From NCBI RefSeq assembly GCF_014640435.1, contig NZ_BMGY01000002.1, forward strand, positions 167,015 to 231,014: a stretch of 64,000 bases of DNA, in the 5' to 3' direction. The position numbers and the translations under genes are program-made. This document shows positions 26,898-35,748 of the stretch, one piece after another. The DNA comes from Hymenobacter frigidus (GTDB taxonomy: Bacteria; Bacteroidota; Bacteroidia; Cytophagales; Hymenobacteraceae). Below the pieces are notes generated by a model. That model had not been told where the DNA came from, searched no databases, and saw only the letters and a program-made list of their open reading frames with translations. Within the stretch, counting starts at the first letter, position 1. Every line of letters starts with the position of its first letter.

Positions 26898-27923
26898 ATG
26901 CTTGCTTTTTTCCAGTTGTGGTCGTCCTGTTCGGTCCGGTTCCTGCGGCGCGGCTGCCGGGGGCTGGTGGGCTGCCTGCTGCTGGTGGCCGTGGAAAGCG
27001 CGCCAGCTCAGGGCCAGGTGCCGGGCCGGGCCGGCAAGCCGGCGGCACCCGTGGCCAAAGTGCCGGCCGTGAAGCTGCCCGCCGCCGACCCGCCCGCCGT
27101 GCGCACCAAGCTGGCGCAGGCCGTCAGCCTGGCCAGCGTATTCAAAGATTCGGAAGCCCTGGCTGTTTACCAAGACGTGCTTAAGACGGTGCCCGCCCAT
27201 TACCTCGCCCTGTGGCAGGCAGCGGTGCTGAGCGTGAAAATTGGCAGCCGCTATTCCGACGAAACCCGAAAAGCCGCTTATTTCGACGTCGCCCGCCAAT
27301 ACGCCGACCGCGCCTTGCTGATTCAGCCCAAAGGGGGCGAGAGCAATTACGCGTTGGCCCTGGTGCTGTTCAACCAGGCTACCTTGCTGCCGGCCGGGGC
27401 CCGCCTGCAGGTTTTTCGCGATATCCGGGCGCACGTGTATCTGGGCACTGAAAAACGGCCCGACTGGCCCGAGGCCTGGCAGTTGCGCGGCCGCTGGCAA
27501 TATCGGGTAGCTCACTACAACGTGCTCGAACGGCTCTACAGCAAGCTGGTGCTGGGCGGTGTACCCTCCGGGGGCGATAGCCGCGAAGCCATGGCCAACC
27601 TGGAAAAAGCCCACCAGATGGCGCCGCAAAACATTCAGTTCAGCTACGACCTGGCCCGCATGTACATCTACCAGGGCCGCCGCAAACGGGCCATTGCCTT
27701 GCTGCGGGAAGCGGAGAAAATTCCGCCCGTCACCAGCGAAGACTTGGTAGTGAGCCGTTTATGTCGTGCGCTGTTGCCGCCGTTGGTGCGGGCCAATGCC
27801 CGGCGGGAGAAGCGTTTGGCTAGGCAAAATCCATCTGTTCCGCCCATTATGCCAGCCACTACCCCCGCATCCGTACCAACTCCTCGCCCGGTACCGAGCG
27901 ATACCCTCAGCCGCAAGCAATAG
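26898..27923 (+). CDS. Secreted or membrane-anchored TPR protein
   Basis: Product of 341 residues using ATG 26898, which places a hydrophobic signal (LVGCLLLVAVESAPAQG) near the N-terminus. An in-frame start further upstream (26775) would add an unlikely Cys-rich leader. After a Pro/Ala-rich linker come helical tetratricopeptide units: ALAVYQDVLKTVPAHYLALW, then YADRALLIQPKGGESNYALA and ANLEKAHQMAPQNIQFSYDL. The tail is basic and Pro-rich. Such TPR proteins act as periplasmic scaffolds; the partner is not known. Another TPR protein follows after 39 bp, so the two probably form an operon. Confidence 0.75.
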   Translation: MLAFFQLWSSCSVRFLRRGCRGLVGCLLLVAVESAPAQGQVPGRAGKPAAPVAKVPAVKLPAADPPAVRTKLAQAVSLASVFKDSEALAVYQDVLKTVPAHYLALWQAAVLSVKIGSRYSDETRKAAYFDVARQYADRALLIQPKGGESNYALALVLFNQATLLPAGARLQVFRDIRAHVYLGTEKRPDWPEAWQLRGRWQYRVAHYNVLERLYSKLVLGGVPSGGDSREAMANLEKAHQMAPQNIQFSYDLARMYIYQGRRKRAIALLREAEKIPPVTSEDLVVSRLCRALLPPLVRANARREKRLARQNPSVPPIMPATTPASVPTPRPVPSDTLSRKQ

Positions 27924-27962
27924 TTCGCAACGCCCGCGCCGGGCCGTACTTTGCAAGTAATT

Positions 27963-29129
27963 ATGCGTGTTATTTCTTCGTGTGTGCGGTATTTGGGCTG
28001 CTGGGCGGTGCTGCTGGGCGGTTTGGTCCTGCCGGCCTGCCAAACCACGCCCGCCGAGCGCCCCGACACGCTGGTGGACCTGGCCACCGTGCAAAGCGGC
28101 CCCCGCGTGCAGGCCGATGAATTGAACGGAGCCATTGCCCGGGAGCCCCGTAATACGGCTTTGCTGGCCCGCCGCGCCACCTTGCGCCTGGCCGCTGGCC
28201 AGCCCCGGGCTGCTTTGTCCGATGTGGTGGCCGCCCTGCAAATTGACGATGCCGATGCCAGCCTGTACTTTTTGCAAGCGCGGGCGTTTCGGGCGCTGGG
28301 CCAGCTGCCCGATGCCCTGGCCGCCGCCCGCCAGGCTGCCGACCGTGGTTTTACCGGTCCCGAACTGCCTCTCCTGGTGGGCGAAACCCACCTGGCCGCC
28401 CGTAATTACCCCGCCGCCCTCGACAACCTCGACCGGACCCTGCGCCTCGACCCCGACCAGCCCGCCGCGCTGTTTTACAAAGGCCTCGCCTACGCCGCTA
28501 CCGCCGATACCAGCACGGCCGTGCAGTACTTGCAGGATGCGCTGGCCCGCAACCCCCGCGAGCCCGAAATCCTGCATCAGCTGGCTTTTTTGCTGAATGC
28601 CTGGCGCATTCCCGCCGATGCCGCCCGCTACGCCACCTTGGGCCTGCGCCTGGATACCGCTTCGGGTCTGCTGCACTACGACTACGGCCGCCAACTGGAA
28701 CTCCAGGGCCAACCCGATAGCGCTTTGTGGTACTACCGCCGCGCGCTGGCCCTCGATACCACCGTCTACCGGGCCGATTATCGCCTCGGTCTGGCTGCCG
28801 CCAAAGCACGTCGCCCGGCGGCCATCATTCAGCACCTCACGCGGGCGCTGCGCCGCAATCCGCGCCTGCCCCAGGCCCGCGCCCTTCTTGCCGAAGCCCT
28901 CGAAACCCAGAACCGGCTGCCCGAAGCTCTTGCCCAGTACCGTCTGTTGGTGGCCGAAAACCCCGGTAATCCGCACTGGACCTTCCGGGTCTGGAAAATG
29001 GGGGGGAAGGTGCAAGCGCTGTTGCCCGATAGCCTGCGACCCGCCTCACGCAACTATTATCGCCGGCCGGCTCCGGTGCGGCCGTTGCCCGTTGCCCCGT
29101 TACCGTTGCTTACGCCCAGCGCTAGATAA
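27963..29129 (+). CDS. TPR lipoprotein
   Basis: Product of 388 residues from ATG 27963; the TTG at 27951 in the same frame is not needed. A lipobox, LVLPAC, follows the hydrophobic N-terminus, so the mature protein is probably lipid-anchored. At least seven TPR-like units follow, for example AIAREPRNTALLARRATLRL, LDNLDRTLRLDPDQPAALFY and WYYRRALALDTTVYRADYRL. It ends with a Pro-rich tail. It is probably a scaffold in the envelope and is likely cotranscribed with the preceding TPR gene. Function otherwise unknown. Confidence 0.8.
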   Translation: MRVISSCVRYLGCWAVLLGGLVLPACQTTPAERPDTLVDLATVQSGPRVQADELNGAIAREPRNTALLARRATLRLAAGQPRAALSDVVAALQIDDADASLYFLQARAFRALGQLPDALAAARQAADRGFTGPELPLLVGETHLAARNYPAALDNLDRTLRLDPDQPAALFYKGLAYAATADTSTAVQYLQDALARNPREPEILHQLAFLLNAWRIPADAARYATLGLRLDTASGLLHYDYGRQLELQGQPDSALWYYRRALALDTTVYRADYRLGLAAAKARRPAAIIQHLTRALRRNPRLPQARALLAEALETQNRLPEALAQYRLLVAENPGNPHWTFRVWKMGGKVQALLPDSLRPASRNYYRRPAPVRPLPVAPLPLLTPSAR

Positions 29130-29266
29130 CGCCCTTGAATCGGGTTGAATAGAGCCGGAGCAGACGGGATAAAATCCCTGATTCTTCGCCGCTCATTCTT
29201 ACTTCCTCATAAAGCGAAGCGTAACTTGCGCCCAGCTTTGCCCTTTGGGCACTTTACCCCACTCTC

Positions 29267-31201
29267 ATGCTCAACATCACCCTCCCCGACGGCTCGGTTC
29301 GCCCGGTCGAGTCTGGCACTACCGGCCACGCCCTGGCCAACAGCATCAGCGAAGGCCTGGCCCGCAACGCTTTGGCCGTGCGCGTCAACGGCGAAGTCCG
29401 CGACCTGTACCGCCCATTTACTGAAGATGCTACCGTCGAAATCTTGACCTGGAACGACGCGGCTGGTAAGTCCACCTACTGGCATTCCTCGGCCCACCTC
29501 ATGGCCGAAGCCCTTGAGGCATTGTACCCCGGCGTGAAGCTGGCCATCGGCCCGGCCATCGAAAACGGCTTCTACTACGACGTCGACCTCGGCGAAGGCC
29601 GCAGCATTTCCAGCGAGGACTTTCCCGAAATCGAGAAGAAAATGCTGGAGCTGGCCAAGCAGAAGAACCGCTACGTCCGCCAGGAAATCTCGAAGGCTGA
29701 TGCCATTGCCTATTTCACCGAAAAGCAGGACCCCTACAAGCTGGAGCTGCTCGAAAACCTTGAAGACGGCCAGATTACCTTCTACACGCAGGGCAGCTTC
29801 ACCGACCTCTGCCGTGGCCCGCACATCCCCGATACCAGCACCATCAAGGCGGCCAAGCTGATGAACGTGGCCGGCGCCTACTGGCGCGGCGATGAAAAGA
29901 ACAAGCAACTCACGCGCCTCTACGGCATCACCTTTCCCAAAGCCAAGGACCTCACCGAGTACCTTGAGCGCCTGGAAGAAGCCAAGCGTCGCGACCACCG
30001 CAAGCTGGGCAAAGAGCTGAAGCTGTTTGCTTTCTCGGAGAAAGTAGGAGCGGGGCTGCCCCTGTGGCTGCCCAAAGGCACCGCCCTGCGCGAGCGCCTC
30101 GAGCAGTTTTTGCGCAAAGCCCAGGTGAAGGCCGGCTACCAGCCCGTCGTCACGCCCCACATCGGTTCCAAAGAGCTGTACGTGACCAGCGGCCACTACG
30201 AGAAATACGGTGCGGACTCCTTCCAGCCCATCAAAACGCCCAACCCCGGCGAGGAATTCTTCCTCAAGCCGATGAACTGCCCGCACCACTGCGAAATCTA
30301 TAAAACCGAGCCCCGCAGCTACCGCGACCTGCCCGTGCGCTACGCCGAGTTCGGCACCGTGTACCGCTACGAGCAGTCGGGCGAGCTGCACGGCCTCACC
30401 CGCGTGCGCGGTTTCACCCAGGACGATGCCCACATTTTCTGCCGGCCCGACCAGGTGAAGGACGAGTTCAAGAAGGTGATTGACCTGGTGCTGTACGTTT
30501 TCAAAAACCTCGGTTTTGAAGATTACACGGCTCAAATCAGTCTGCGCGACCCCGCAAACAAGGTCAAGTACATTGGCTCCGATGAGAACTGGGCCCTGGC
30601 CGAAAGCGCCATTCAGGAAGCTGCCGCTGAAAAAGGCCTCAGCACCACCACCGAGCTCGGCGAAGCCGCCTTCTATGGCCCCAAGCTCGACTTTATGGTG
30701 CGCGACGCCCTTGGCCGCCGCTGGCAGCTCGGCACCATCCAGGTCGATTACAACCTGCCCGAGCGCTTCGACCTCGAATACGTGGCTTCGGATAACACCA
30801 AGCAGCGCCCCGTCATGCTGCACCGCGCGCCCTTTGGCTCGCTCGAGCGCTTTGTGGCCGTGCTTATCGAGCACTGCGCCGGCAATTTCCCGCTCTGGCT
30901 CACCCCCGAGCAGTTTATCGTGCTGCCCATCTCGGACAAGTACATCGACTACGCCAACGAGGTGAAGGCCCAGCTGGAGCAGCGCGAGTTGCGCGGCACC
31001 GTTGATGCCCGGGACGAGCGCATCGGCCGCAAAATCCGGGACGCGGAAATGGGCAAGATTCCTTACCTGCTGGTAGTAGGGGAGAAGGAAGCGCAGGACA
31101 ATATCATCAGCGTCCGCAAGCATGGCGAGGGTGACTTGGGCTCGATGCCACTGGACGCTTTCGTCAAAAGCGTGCAAAGCCAGATTGTAGAAGCCTACTA
31201 G
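29267..31201 (+). CDS. thrS: Threonyl-tRNA synthetase
   Basis: Product of 644 residues. The TGS domain (residues 1-60) is followed by the editing domain with [14 protein letters not shown]. The class II catalytic core has [12 protein letters not shown] (zinc Cys and motif region), [18 protein letters not shown] (motif 2) and [11 protein letters not shown] (motif 3). The anticodon-binding domain ends with [20 protein letters not shown]. It charges tRNA-Thr with threonine and proofreads serine. A terminator separates it from infC, rpmI and rplT, an arrangement well known across bacteria. Confidence 0.97.
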   Translation: MLNITLPDGSVRPVESGTTGHALANSISEGLARNALAVRVNGEVRDLYRPFTEDATVEILTWNDAAGKSTYWHSSAHLMAEALEALYPGVKLAIGPAIENGFYYDVDLGEGRSISSEDFPEIEKKMLELAKQKNRYVRQEISKADAIAYFTEKQDPYKLELLENLEDGQITFYTQGSFTDLCRGPHIPDTSTIKAAKLMNVAGAYWRGDEKNKQLTRLYGITFPKAKDLTEYLERLEEAKRRDHRKLGKELKLFAFSEKVGAGLPLWLPKGTALRERLEQFLRKAQVKAGYQPVVTPHIGSKELYVTSGHYEKYGADSFQPIKTPNPGEEFFLKPMNCPHHCEIYKTEPRSYRDLPVRYAEFGTVYRYEQSGELHGLTRVRGFTQDDAHIFCRPDQVKDEFKKVIDLVLYVFKNLGFEDYTAQISLRDPANKVKYIGSDENWALAESAIQEAAAEKGLSTTTELGEAAFYGPKLDFMVRDALGRRWQLGTIQVDYNLPERFDLEYVASDNTKQRPVMLHRAPFGSLERFVAVLIEHCAGNFPLWLTPEQFIVLPISDKYIDYANEVKAQLEQRELRGTVDARDERIGRKIRDAEMGKIPYLLVVGEKEAQDNIISVRKHGEGDLGSMPLDAFVKSVQSQIVEAY

Positions 31202-31216
31202 TGAGTGAATAATGAA

Positions 31217-31257
31217 AATAATACCATGCGGGTCAGCTTGCGTGGTGTTATTTTTTT
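31217..31257 (+). terminator. Terminator after thrS
   Basis: AATAATACCATGC pairs with GCGTGGTGTTATT (with two G-T pairs) and is followed by T5, 16 bp after the thrS stop. infC therefore needs its own promoter or read-through. Confidence 0.8.
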
Positions 31258-31287
31258 AGGCTAGTACAGATAGAATGGGCTGCCGGC

Positions 31288-31318
31288 TTGCCTTTTCAAT
31301 TAAAAATGTCGATATTTG
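31288..31318 (+). promoter_or_regulatory. Candidate promoter for infC-rpmI-rplT
   Basis: TTG (31288-31290) and GATATTTG (31311-31318) are spaced 20 bp apart. They fit the Bacteroidota -33 TTTG / -7 TAnnTTTG pattern with one mismatch. The leader to the infC start would be about 75 nt. Confidence 0.4.
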
Positions 31319-31399
31319 CCCCCTGATTACCAGGCCTTACCCGGCCTAAACCACGCAGAATCTCATTCCCCGCCACTTTTTTAGCAGGAGGACCAAACC

Positions 31400-32089
31400 A
31401 TAGCAGCTCCGAATCGTCGGTACGTGCCCCGCCAGCAGGTGGAAGAGCCGTTCAAAATCAACCAGAAAATCCTGGCCCGCGAGGTACGACTCGTCGGCGA
31501 CAATGTCGAACAGGGTATTTATCCGACCGACCAGGCTCGGAAAATGGCGCAGGACCAAAATCTCGACCTTGTTGAGATTTCGCCCACCGCCACTCCGCCG
31601 GTCTGCCGCGTCATCGACTACTCGAAATTCAAGTACGAGCAGAAGAAGAAAACCCGCGAACTGAAAGCCAAGCAGACCAAGGTCGTGCTCAAGGAAATTC
31701 GCTTCGGTCCTAACACCGATGAACACGACTTCGCCTTCAAGGTGAAGCACGCCCAGGAGTTTCTGCGCGAAGGCGCGAAAATCAAGAGCTACGTGCACTT
31801 CGTGGGTCGAAGCATCGTTTTCAAAGAGCGGGGCGAAATCCTGTTGCTCAAGTTTGCCCAGGCCCTTGAGGACCTCGCCAAAGTAGAGCAGCTGCCCAAG
31901 CTGGAAGGCAAGCGCATGTTCCTCTACTTGGCTCCGAAAGCTGCCGCGGTAGTGAAGCCAGCCGCTAAGCCCGCTGCCACGGACGCTAAACCTGAGAAAA
32001 AAGCCCCGAAGCCTACCGAAGCTGCCGACAAGACTGCCGAAGCAACGGAAGCGCCCGAGGTCGCCCCGGCCATCACCGAGGCCGAATAG
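31400..32089 (+). CDS. infC: Translation initiation factor IF-3, probable AUA start
   Basis: Product of 229 residues if it starts at ATA 31400. The conserved N-terminus [20 protein letters not shown] begins upstream of the first normal start codon (GTG 31424) and has no ATG. The ATA is preceded at 8 nt by a perfect AGGAGG (31386-31391), rare in this phylum. In E. coli, infC begins with AUU and IF-3 represses its own mRNA by rejecting that codon; the same control is inferred here. Domains: N-terminal lobe to about residue 85, linker [12 protein letters not shown]-terminal lobe with [20 protein letters not shown]. An Ala/Lys/Pro-rich tail of about 50 residues is extra. Confidence 0.92.
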   Translation: MAAPNRRYVPRQQVEEPFKINQKILAREVRLVGDNVEQGIYPTDQARKMAQDQNLDLVEISPTATPPVCRVIDYSKFKYEQKKKTRELKAKQTKVVLKEIRFGPNTDEHDFAFKVKHAQEFLREGAKIKSYVHFVGRSIVFKERGEILLLKFAQALEDLAKVEQLPKLEGKRMFLYLAPKAAAVVKPAAKPAATDAKPEKKAPKPTEAADKTAEATEAPEVAPAITEAE

Positions 32090-32097
32090 ATTTTACC

Positions 32098-32143
32098 CGG
32101 TTGGTGATGGCTTCCCGACCACTGGTCGGTCAGCAATTAACAA
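32098..32143 (+). promoter_or_regulatory. Structured spacer between infC and rpmI (possible leader)
   Basis: CCGGTTG and CAACCGG can enclose an inner hairpin CCGACCA...TGGTCGG. In many bacteria the infC-rpmI-rplT mRNA is controlled by L20 binding just here. No named leader family is recognisable, so this is only a candidate. Confidence 0.3.
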
Positions 32144-32194
32144 CCGGAGGTCGGCGCAAGCCAATCAACAACCAAACCTCCAACAACCACTACG

Positions 32195-32389
32195 ATGCCG
32201 AAAGTAAAGACGAAATCCGGTGCTAAGAAGCGCTTTGCGCTCACCGGAACGGGCAAGGTGAAGCGGAAGCACGCCTTCAAATCACACATCCTCACGAAGA
32301 AGACGACCAAGCAAAAGCGCGGCCTGACCCATACCGGCCTCGTGAGCAGCGCCGACATGAACCGCGTGCGTCAGATGCTCAACTTCTAA
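32195..32389 (+). CDS. rpmI: 50S ribosomal protein L35
   Basis: Product of 64 residues, the standard length. It starts [20 protein letters not shown] and contains [11 protein letters not shown] and KRGL, the typical L35 pattern. It is a small basic protein of the large subunit, placed between infC and rplT as in most bacteria. The last codons run directly into an AT-rich palindrome. Confidence 0.97.
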   Translation: MPKVKTKSGAKKRFALTGTGKVKRKHAFKSHILTKKTTKQKRGLTHTGLVSSADMNRVRQMLNF

Positions 32390-32465
32390 TTAAAAATGGA
32401 TACTAAAAAATTGAGAATTGTTGCCTATTGCACAATCGCTCCAATTTTAAGTATCCATTTTTAAT
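32389..32465. repeat. AT-rich palindrome between rpmI and rplT
   Basis: Perfect 16-base arms ATTAAAAATGGATACT (32389-32404) and AGTATCCATTTTTAAT (32450-32465), extended by AAAATTG/CAATTTT. The centre contains AATTGAGAATT, the core also seen at 3834. It begins at the rpmI stop codon, so a strong mRNA hairpin would sit between two ribosomal genes. Confidence 0.75.
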
Positions 32466-32539
32466 TTTTAATTCATTTTCACCAGGCTTCCGGCTCTAAG
32501 ACTTCAACCCGTCGCCGGCTGCCAAAAACTCTCTAGGTT

Positions 32540-32884
32540 ATGCCAAGAAGTGTCAACCATGTGGCCTCGCGCCACCGCCGTAAGAAAATCATGCGTTTGG
32601 CGAAAGGCTACTATGGCCGTCGCAAAAACGTATGGACCGTAGCCAAGAACGCCGTTGAAAAAGGCCTTCTGTACGCTTACCGGGACCGTAAAGTAAAGAA
32701 GCGTGAGTTTCGCGCCCTCTGGATTCAGCGTATCAACGCCGGCGCTCGTGAGCACGGCCTGTCGTACTCGCAGCTGATGGGCGGCCTGAAAAAGGCTGGC
32801 ATTGAGCTCAACCGCAAGGTGCTGGCTGATTTGGCCCTGAACCACCCGGCTGCTTTCAAAGGCATCGTGGAGAAGGCGAAGTAA
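32540..32884 (+). CDS. rplT: 50S ribosomal protein L20
   Basis: Product of 114 residues, the normal length. It starts [20 protein letters not shown] and contains [19 protein letters not shown], typical of L20. It is a 23S rRNA-binding assembly protein and in some bacteria the repressor of its own operon. The 150 bp gap after rpmI is long for this pair and is filled by a palindrome. Confidence 0.97.
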   Translation: MPRSVNHVASRHRRKKIMRLAKGYYGRRKNVWTVAKNAVEKGLLYAYRDRKVKKREFRALWIQRINAGAREHGLSYSQLMGGLKKAGIELNRKVLADLALNHPAAFKGIVEKAK

Positions 32885-32905
32885 TTGCCCCTGTGCGTTA
32901 CCAAC

Positions 32906-32946
32906 CAAGAAAACGCTGGCCCTTAGGTTCAGCGTTTTCTTGTTTT
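32906..32946 (+). terminator. Terminator after rplT
   Basis: CAAGAAAACGCTG and CAGCGTTTTCTTG pair perfectly with an 11-base loop and TTTT follows. It ends the infC-rpmI-rplT transcript. Confidence 0.85.
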
Positions 32947-33044
32947 GGGGCTTTACAATCCGGGCTGGTGGCCGCTAACTCTGCAAAACGGGGCACGGAC
33001 TCAGGCAGTCATTTAGTAGCCCTCGCTAGGGGCCATTTGGCCGC

Positions 33045-33086
33045 AACAAAAAAAAAACCGCTTCGGCACGGAGCCAAAACGGTTTT
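33045..33086 (-). terminator. Terminator of the tRNA-Met transcript
   Basis: On the minus strand AAAACCG and CGGTTTT form a stem, with a run of T (the A tract 33048-33057 on the plus strand) directly after it. It lies just behind the tRNA 3' end. Confidence 0.7.
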
Positions 33087-33092
33087 CTGAAG

Positions 33093-33166
33093 TAGCGGGG
33101 ACGAGAGTTGAACTCGTGACCTCAGGGTTATGAATCCTGTGCTCTAACCAACTGAGCTACCCCGCC
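33093..33166 (-). tRNA. tRNA-Met (CAT)
   Basis: The minus strand folds as a 74-nt cloverleaf. The acceptor is GGCGGGG/CCCCGCT, the D arm GCTCAGTTGGTTAGAGC, the anticodon loop TTCATAA with anticodon CAT (plus-strand 33130-33132), and the T arm contains GTTCAACTC. No CCA is encoded. The first G-U pair and the loop suit an elongator Met tRNA; an Ile2 tRNA (lysidine-modified CAT) cannot be excluded by eye. The initiator is unlikely because three consecutive G-C pairs in the anticodon stem are absent. Confidence 0.93.
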
Positions 33167-33298
33167 GGGTTTTTTGTGGGTGCAAAGATAACGCTACAAT
33201 GCGGCCCAACGCAAGCTTCAAGGCCAAAAAAACTGTAATTCCCCTACGTAGTGCTGGTTTAGGACCCGCTGATTCATTCTTTCTTCGCTTTATCTCCC

Positions 33299-33712
33299 AT
33301 GGCATTGCCTGATACTCAAACCAAAACCCGTTTCGTGGTGGAATTCCCGATTAACGCGTCACCCAAGATACTTTTCCCTTACTTGGCTACTGCCTCCGGT
33401 CTCTCGCAGTGGTTTTGCGATGATGTGCGCTACGCGGACGGACATCACCTCAATTTTATCTGGGACCAGGAGAACCATTTTGCCGAAATCTCGGGACAAC
33501 GCCTGAACCGGGCAGTTCGCTTTGTATTTCTCAACGAGCAGCGCCAGACCGTGGCCGATGCCAATTTTCTTGAGTTCACCCTCGATTCGTCGCAGGTGAC
33601 CGACGAGGTGTACCTGCGGGTCGTCGACTATTCGTCGGGGCATGACGCCGCTGAGCAGCAGGAAATGTGGGAAAGCCTTGTGGCTAAGCTTCGGGAGCAG
33701 GTAGGCGGGTAG
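33299..33712 (+). CDS. START-like/SRPBCC domain protein
   Basis: Product of 137 residues. It starts with a beta-strand KTRFVVEFPINASPKILFPY and then a short helix FPYLATASGLSQWFCDDV. Further strands (LNFIWDQENHFAEI, FLEFTLDSSQVTDEVYLRVV) lead to a C-terminal helix EMWESLVAKLREQVG. This beta-alpha pattern is that of SRPBCC (Bet v 1/AHSA1-like) domains, which bind hydrophobic ligands. A small Bacteroidota group of this type is widespread but uncharacterised. It lies 106 bp upstream of the LptF-like gene and may share its transcript. Confidence 0.8.
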   Translation: MALPDTQTKTRFVVEFPINASPKILFPYLATASGLSQWFCDDVRYADGHHLNFIWDQENHFAEISGQRLNRAVRFVFLNEQRQTVADANFLEFTLDSSQVTDEVYLRVVDYSSGHDAAEQQEMWESLVAKLREQVGG

Positions 33713-33818
33713 AGGCCGACGACGGTACCCGCCGGAATGGCCGAAGCCGTTAACGGTACTTTTTCCTCCTTCCCATCGTTTCAGCCCGGGCGCGGAATTC
33801 AGTCCAGCGCCGCTCGCT

Positions 33819-35264
33819 ATGATTAAAAAGCTCGACAAGCTTATTCTGAAGGCCTTTGCCGGGCCTTTCCTGCTCACGTTTGCCGTAGTGCAGTTTATTC
33901 TGCTCACGCACACGCTGCTCAAATACCTCGACGATATCATCGGGAAAGACCTGGGTACGGGCGTACTGCTGCAACTGCTGTTTTATTTCAGCGTACTGAT
34001 TGTGCCGGTTTCGTTGCCACTGGCCGTGCTGCTCTCGTCGCTGATGACTTATGGCAACTTGGGCGAACACCACGAACTGACGGCCATTAAAGCCTCCGGT
34101 ATTGCCCTGACGCGCATTTTGCGGCCGGTGCTGCTGGTCACCGTTGGTTTGGCCGTGGGCGCGTTCTGGTTTAATGAAACCATCGTGCCCAAGGCCAATC
34201 TGGAAGCCTACAGCCTGCTCTGGGATGTGCGACAGCAAAAACTGGCTTTGGATATCCGGGAAGGGGTTTTTTACAACGGCATTCCGGGCTATACCATCAA
34301 AGTGGATAAGAAAACCGGAGAAAATGGCGACCGGCTGCACGGCGTCATGATTTACGACCACACCCAGAAGTCGGGCAATGCCACGGTGATGCTTGCTGAT
34401 TCCGGCCGGATGTTCACCCGCTTCAACGGCGCCTATCTGGGTCTAGAACTCTTTCACGGTCACAATTACGTGGAGCAGCCCGATGCGCAGAACCGGGCGG
34501 GGGCCAGCTTTATTCGGCAGGGGTTCGACCACAACGTGGTGACGTTCTCACTGGCTTCCTTTGACCTGGGCCATACCCAAAAAGAGCTGTTCCAGACCAA
34601 TCGGATGATGCTCAACATTCCGCAGCTGCACAAAGCTTCTGATTCGTTGCAGACGAGAATTCAAAAGGAGCAGGAAATTATTCCGCGGCAGATGAATGCT
34701 TACTACACCTTCCTCCGGTTTGATACGACGAGCCAGGCGGCCAACAAACGGGTGATAGCGCTGAAAGTACCCACCACCCGTTTGCCCGCCACTACGGCTA
34801 CCATGTTGCAACAGGCCGCCAACCGGGCCCGCAACATGCGCGCCTACGCCAACACCACCGCCGAGCGCCTGGATGACTTAGCTAGAAACTCGGCGCTGTT
34901 CCGCATCGAAGTCTACCGTAAATACTCCCAGTCGGTGGCGGTGTTGCTCATGTTTCTCATTGGCGCACCGCTGGGCGCCATCATCAAAAAAGGAGGTTTG
35001 GGAGTGCCGATTCTGGTATCCATTCTCTTCTTCATCATCTACTATGTCCTCAGCATCATGGGGGAGAAGTACGGCCGCGAGTTTGTGATGCCCGTAGGCC
35101 TGGGCATGTGGATGTCCAATCTGGTGTTGCTGCCGGCCGGCTTGTTTTTCCTGTACCAAGCCTACAACGACTCCGGCTTGCTTGAAATGGATTTCTGGCG
35201 CCGGCTCCCGCAACGCCTCGGCATTCCGGCGCTGCGCAAAATCACCGCACCGGTGGAAGAGTAA
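33819..35264 (+). CDS. LptF/LptG-family permease
   Basis: Product of 481 residues. Three N-terminal membrane helices (LTFAVVQFILLTHTLL, LQLLFYFSVLIVPVSLPLAV, ILRPVLLVTVGLAVGAFW) precede a periplasmic beta-jellyroll (about residues 140-370). Three C-terminal helices follow, including VAVLLMFLIGAPLGAIIKKGG, the conserved segment near the coupling region. LptF and LptG form the membrane part of the LptB2FG machine that extracts lipopolysaccharide from the inner membrane. Bacteroidota carry the two genes at scattered places; LptF versus LptG cannot be settled here. It is about 90 residues longer than typical proteobacterial members. Confidence 0.9.
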   Translation: MIKKLDKLILKAFAGPFLLTFAVVQFILLTHTLLKYLDDIIGKDLGTGVLLQLLFYFSVLIVPVSLPLAVLLSSLMTYGNLGEHHELTAIKASGIALTRILRPVLLVTVGLAVGAFWFNETIVPKANLEAYSLLWDVRQQKLALDIREGVFYNGIPGYTIKVDKKTGENGDRLHGVMIYDHTQKSGNATVMLADSGRMFTRFNGAYLGLELFHGHNYVEQPDAQNRAGASFIRQGFDHNVVTFSLASFDLGHTQKELFQTNRMMLNIPQLHKASDSLQTRIQKEQEIIPRQMNAYYTFLRFDTTSQAANKRVIALKVPTTRLPATTATMLQQAANRARNMRAYANTTAERLDDLARNSALFRIEVYRKYSQSVAVLLMFLIGAPLGAIIKKGGLGVPILVSILFFIIYYVLSIMGEKYGREFVMPVGLGMWMSNLVLLPAGLFFLYQAYNDSGLLEMDFWRRLPQRLGIPALRKITAPVEE

Positions 35265-35309
35265 GGCCGCAATTACTCCGCCTGTCATTGAAAAATCCGC
35301 ACTTCGTGC

Positions 35310-35340
35310 TTTTATCCTGTTTTTAAATTGCGTACCTTTG
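35310..35340 (+). promoter_or_regulatory. Bacteroidota-type promoter for rpsO
   Basis: TTTT (35310-35313), a 19-bp spacer, then TACCTTTG (35333-35340) match the -33/-7 consensus TTTG-N19-TAnnTTTG with one mismatch at -33. Transcription would begin about 35347, leaving a leader of about 70 nt. Confidence 0.65.
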
Positions 35341-35343
35341 CGA

Positions 35344-35362
35344 TACCCCAACGTGTGGGGTA
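35344..35362 (+). promoter_or_regulatory. Hairpin in the rpsO leader
   Basis: TACCCC and GGGGTA pair around AACGTGT at the very start of the predicted mRNA, and GGGGTAA recurs at 35399 near the start codon. Structured rpsO leaders that bind S15 are known in several phyla. This one is only a candidate. Confidence 0.4.
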
Positions 35363-35418
35363 ACCGATTAACATTTTTTACACCTTTAAATCTAAGACGG
35401 GGTAACACCTATCAGCCG

Positions 35419-35694
35419 ATGATTTTAACCACCGAAGCAAAACAGGCCATTTTCGAAAAGAACAGCCTGCAAAAAGTGAAAACTGATACCGGTTCGGCCG
35501 AGGCCCAGATTGGCCTTTTCACTCACCGCATCATCCACCTCACCGAGCACCTCAAGGTGAACAAGAAGGACCACAGCACCCGCTTGGGCCTGCTGAAGCT
35601 GGTAGGCAAGCGCCGCCGCATGTTGGATTACCTCCAGCACCGCGAAATCAACCGCTACCGCGCCATTATCAAGGAGCTGGGCATCCGTAAGTAA
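35419..35694 (+). CDS. rpsO: 30S ribosomal protein S15
   Basis: Product of 91 residues from ATG 35419; the frame is open further upstream but the extra part has no S15 similarity. Motifs TGSAEAQIGLFTHRI, DHSTRLGLLKLVGKRRRMLD and REINRYRAIIKELGIR are the standard S15 core that contacts 16S rRNA helices 20-22. It has its own promoter and terminator. pnp follows downstream, the usual rpsO-pnp order. Confidence 0.97.
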   Translation: MILTTEAKQAIFEKNSLQKVKTDTGSAEAQIGLFTHRIIHLTEHLKVNKKDHSTRLGLLKLVGKRRRMLDYLQHREINRYRAIIKELGIRK

Positions 35695-35706
35695 GTCCAG
35701 AATCTG

Positions 35707-35748
35707 AGAGTAGGGAGCCTTCCAACGAGGGTTCCCTACTCTTTTTTT
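35707..35748 (+). terminator. Terminator between rpsO and pnp
   Basis: AGAGTAGGGAGCC pairs with GGTTCCCTACTCT (one mismatch) and is followed by T6. In E. coli a similar spot also carries an RNase III site in front of pnp. Confidence 0.85.
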
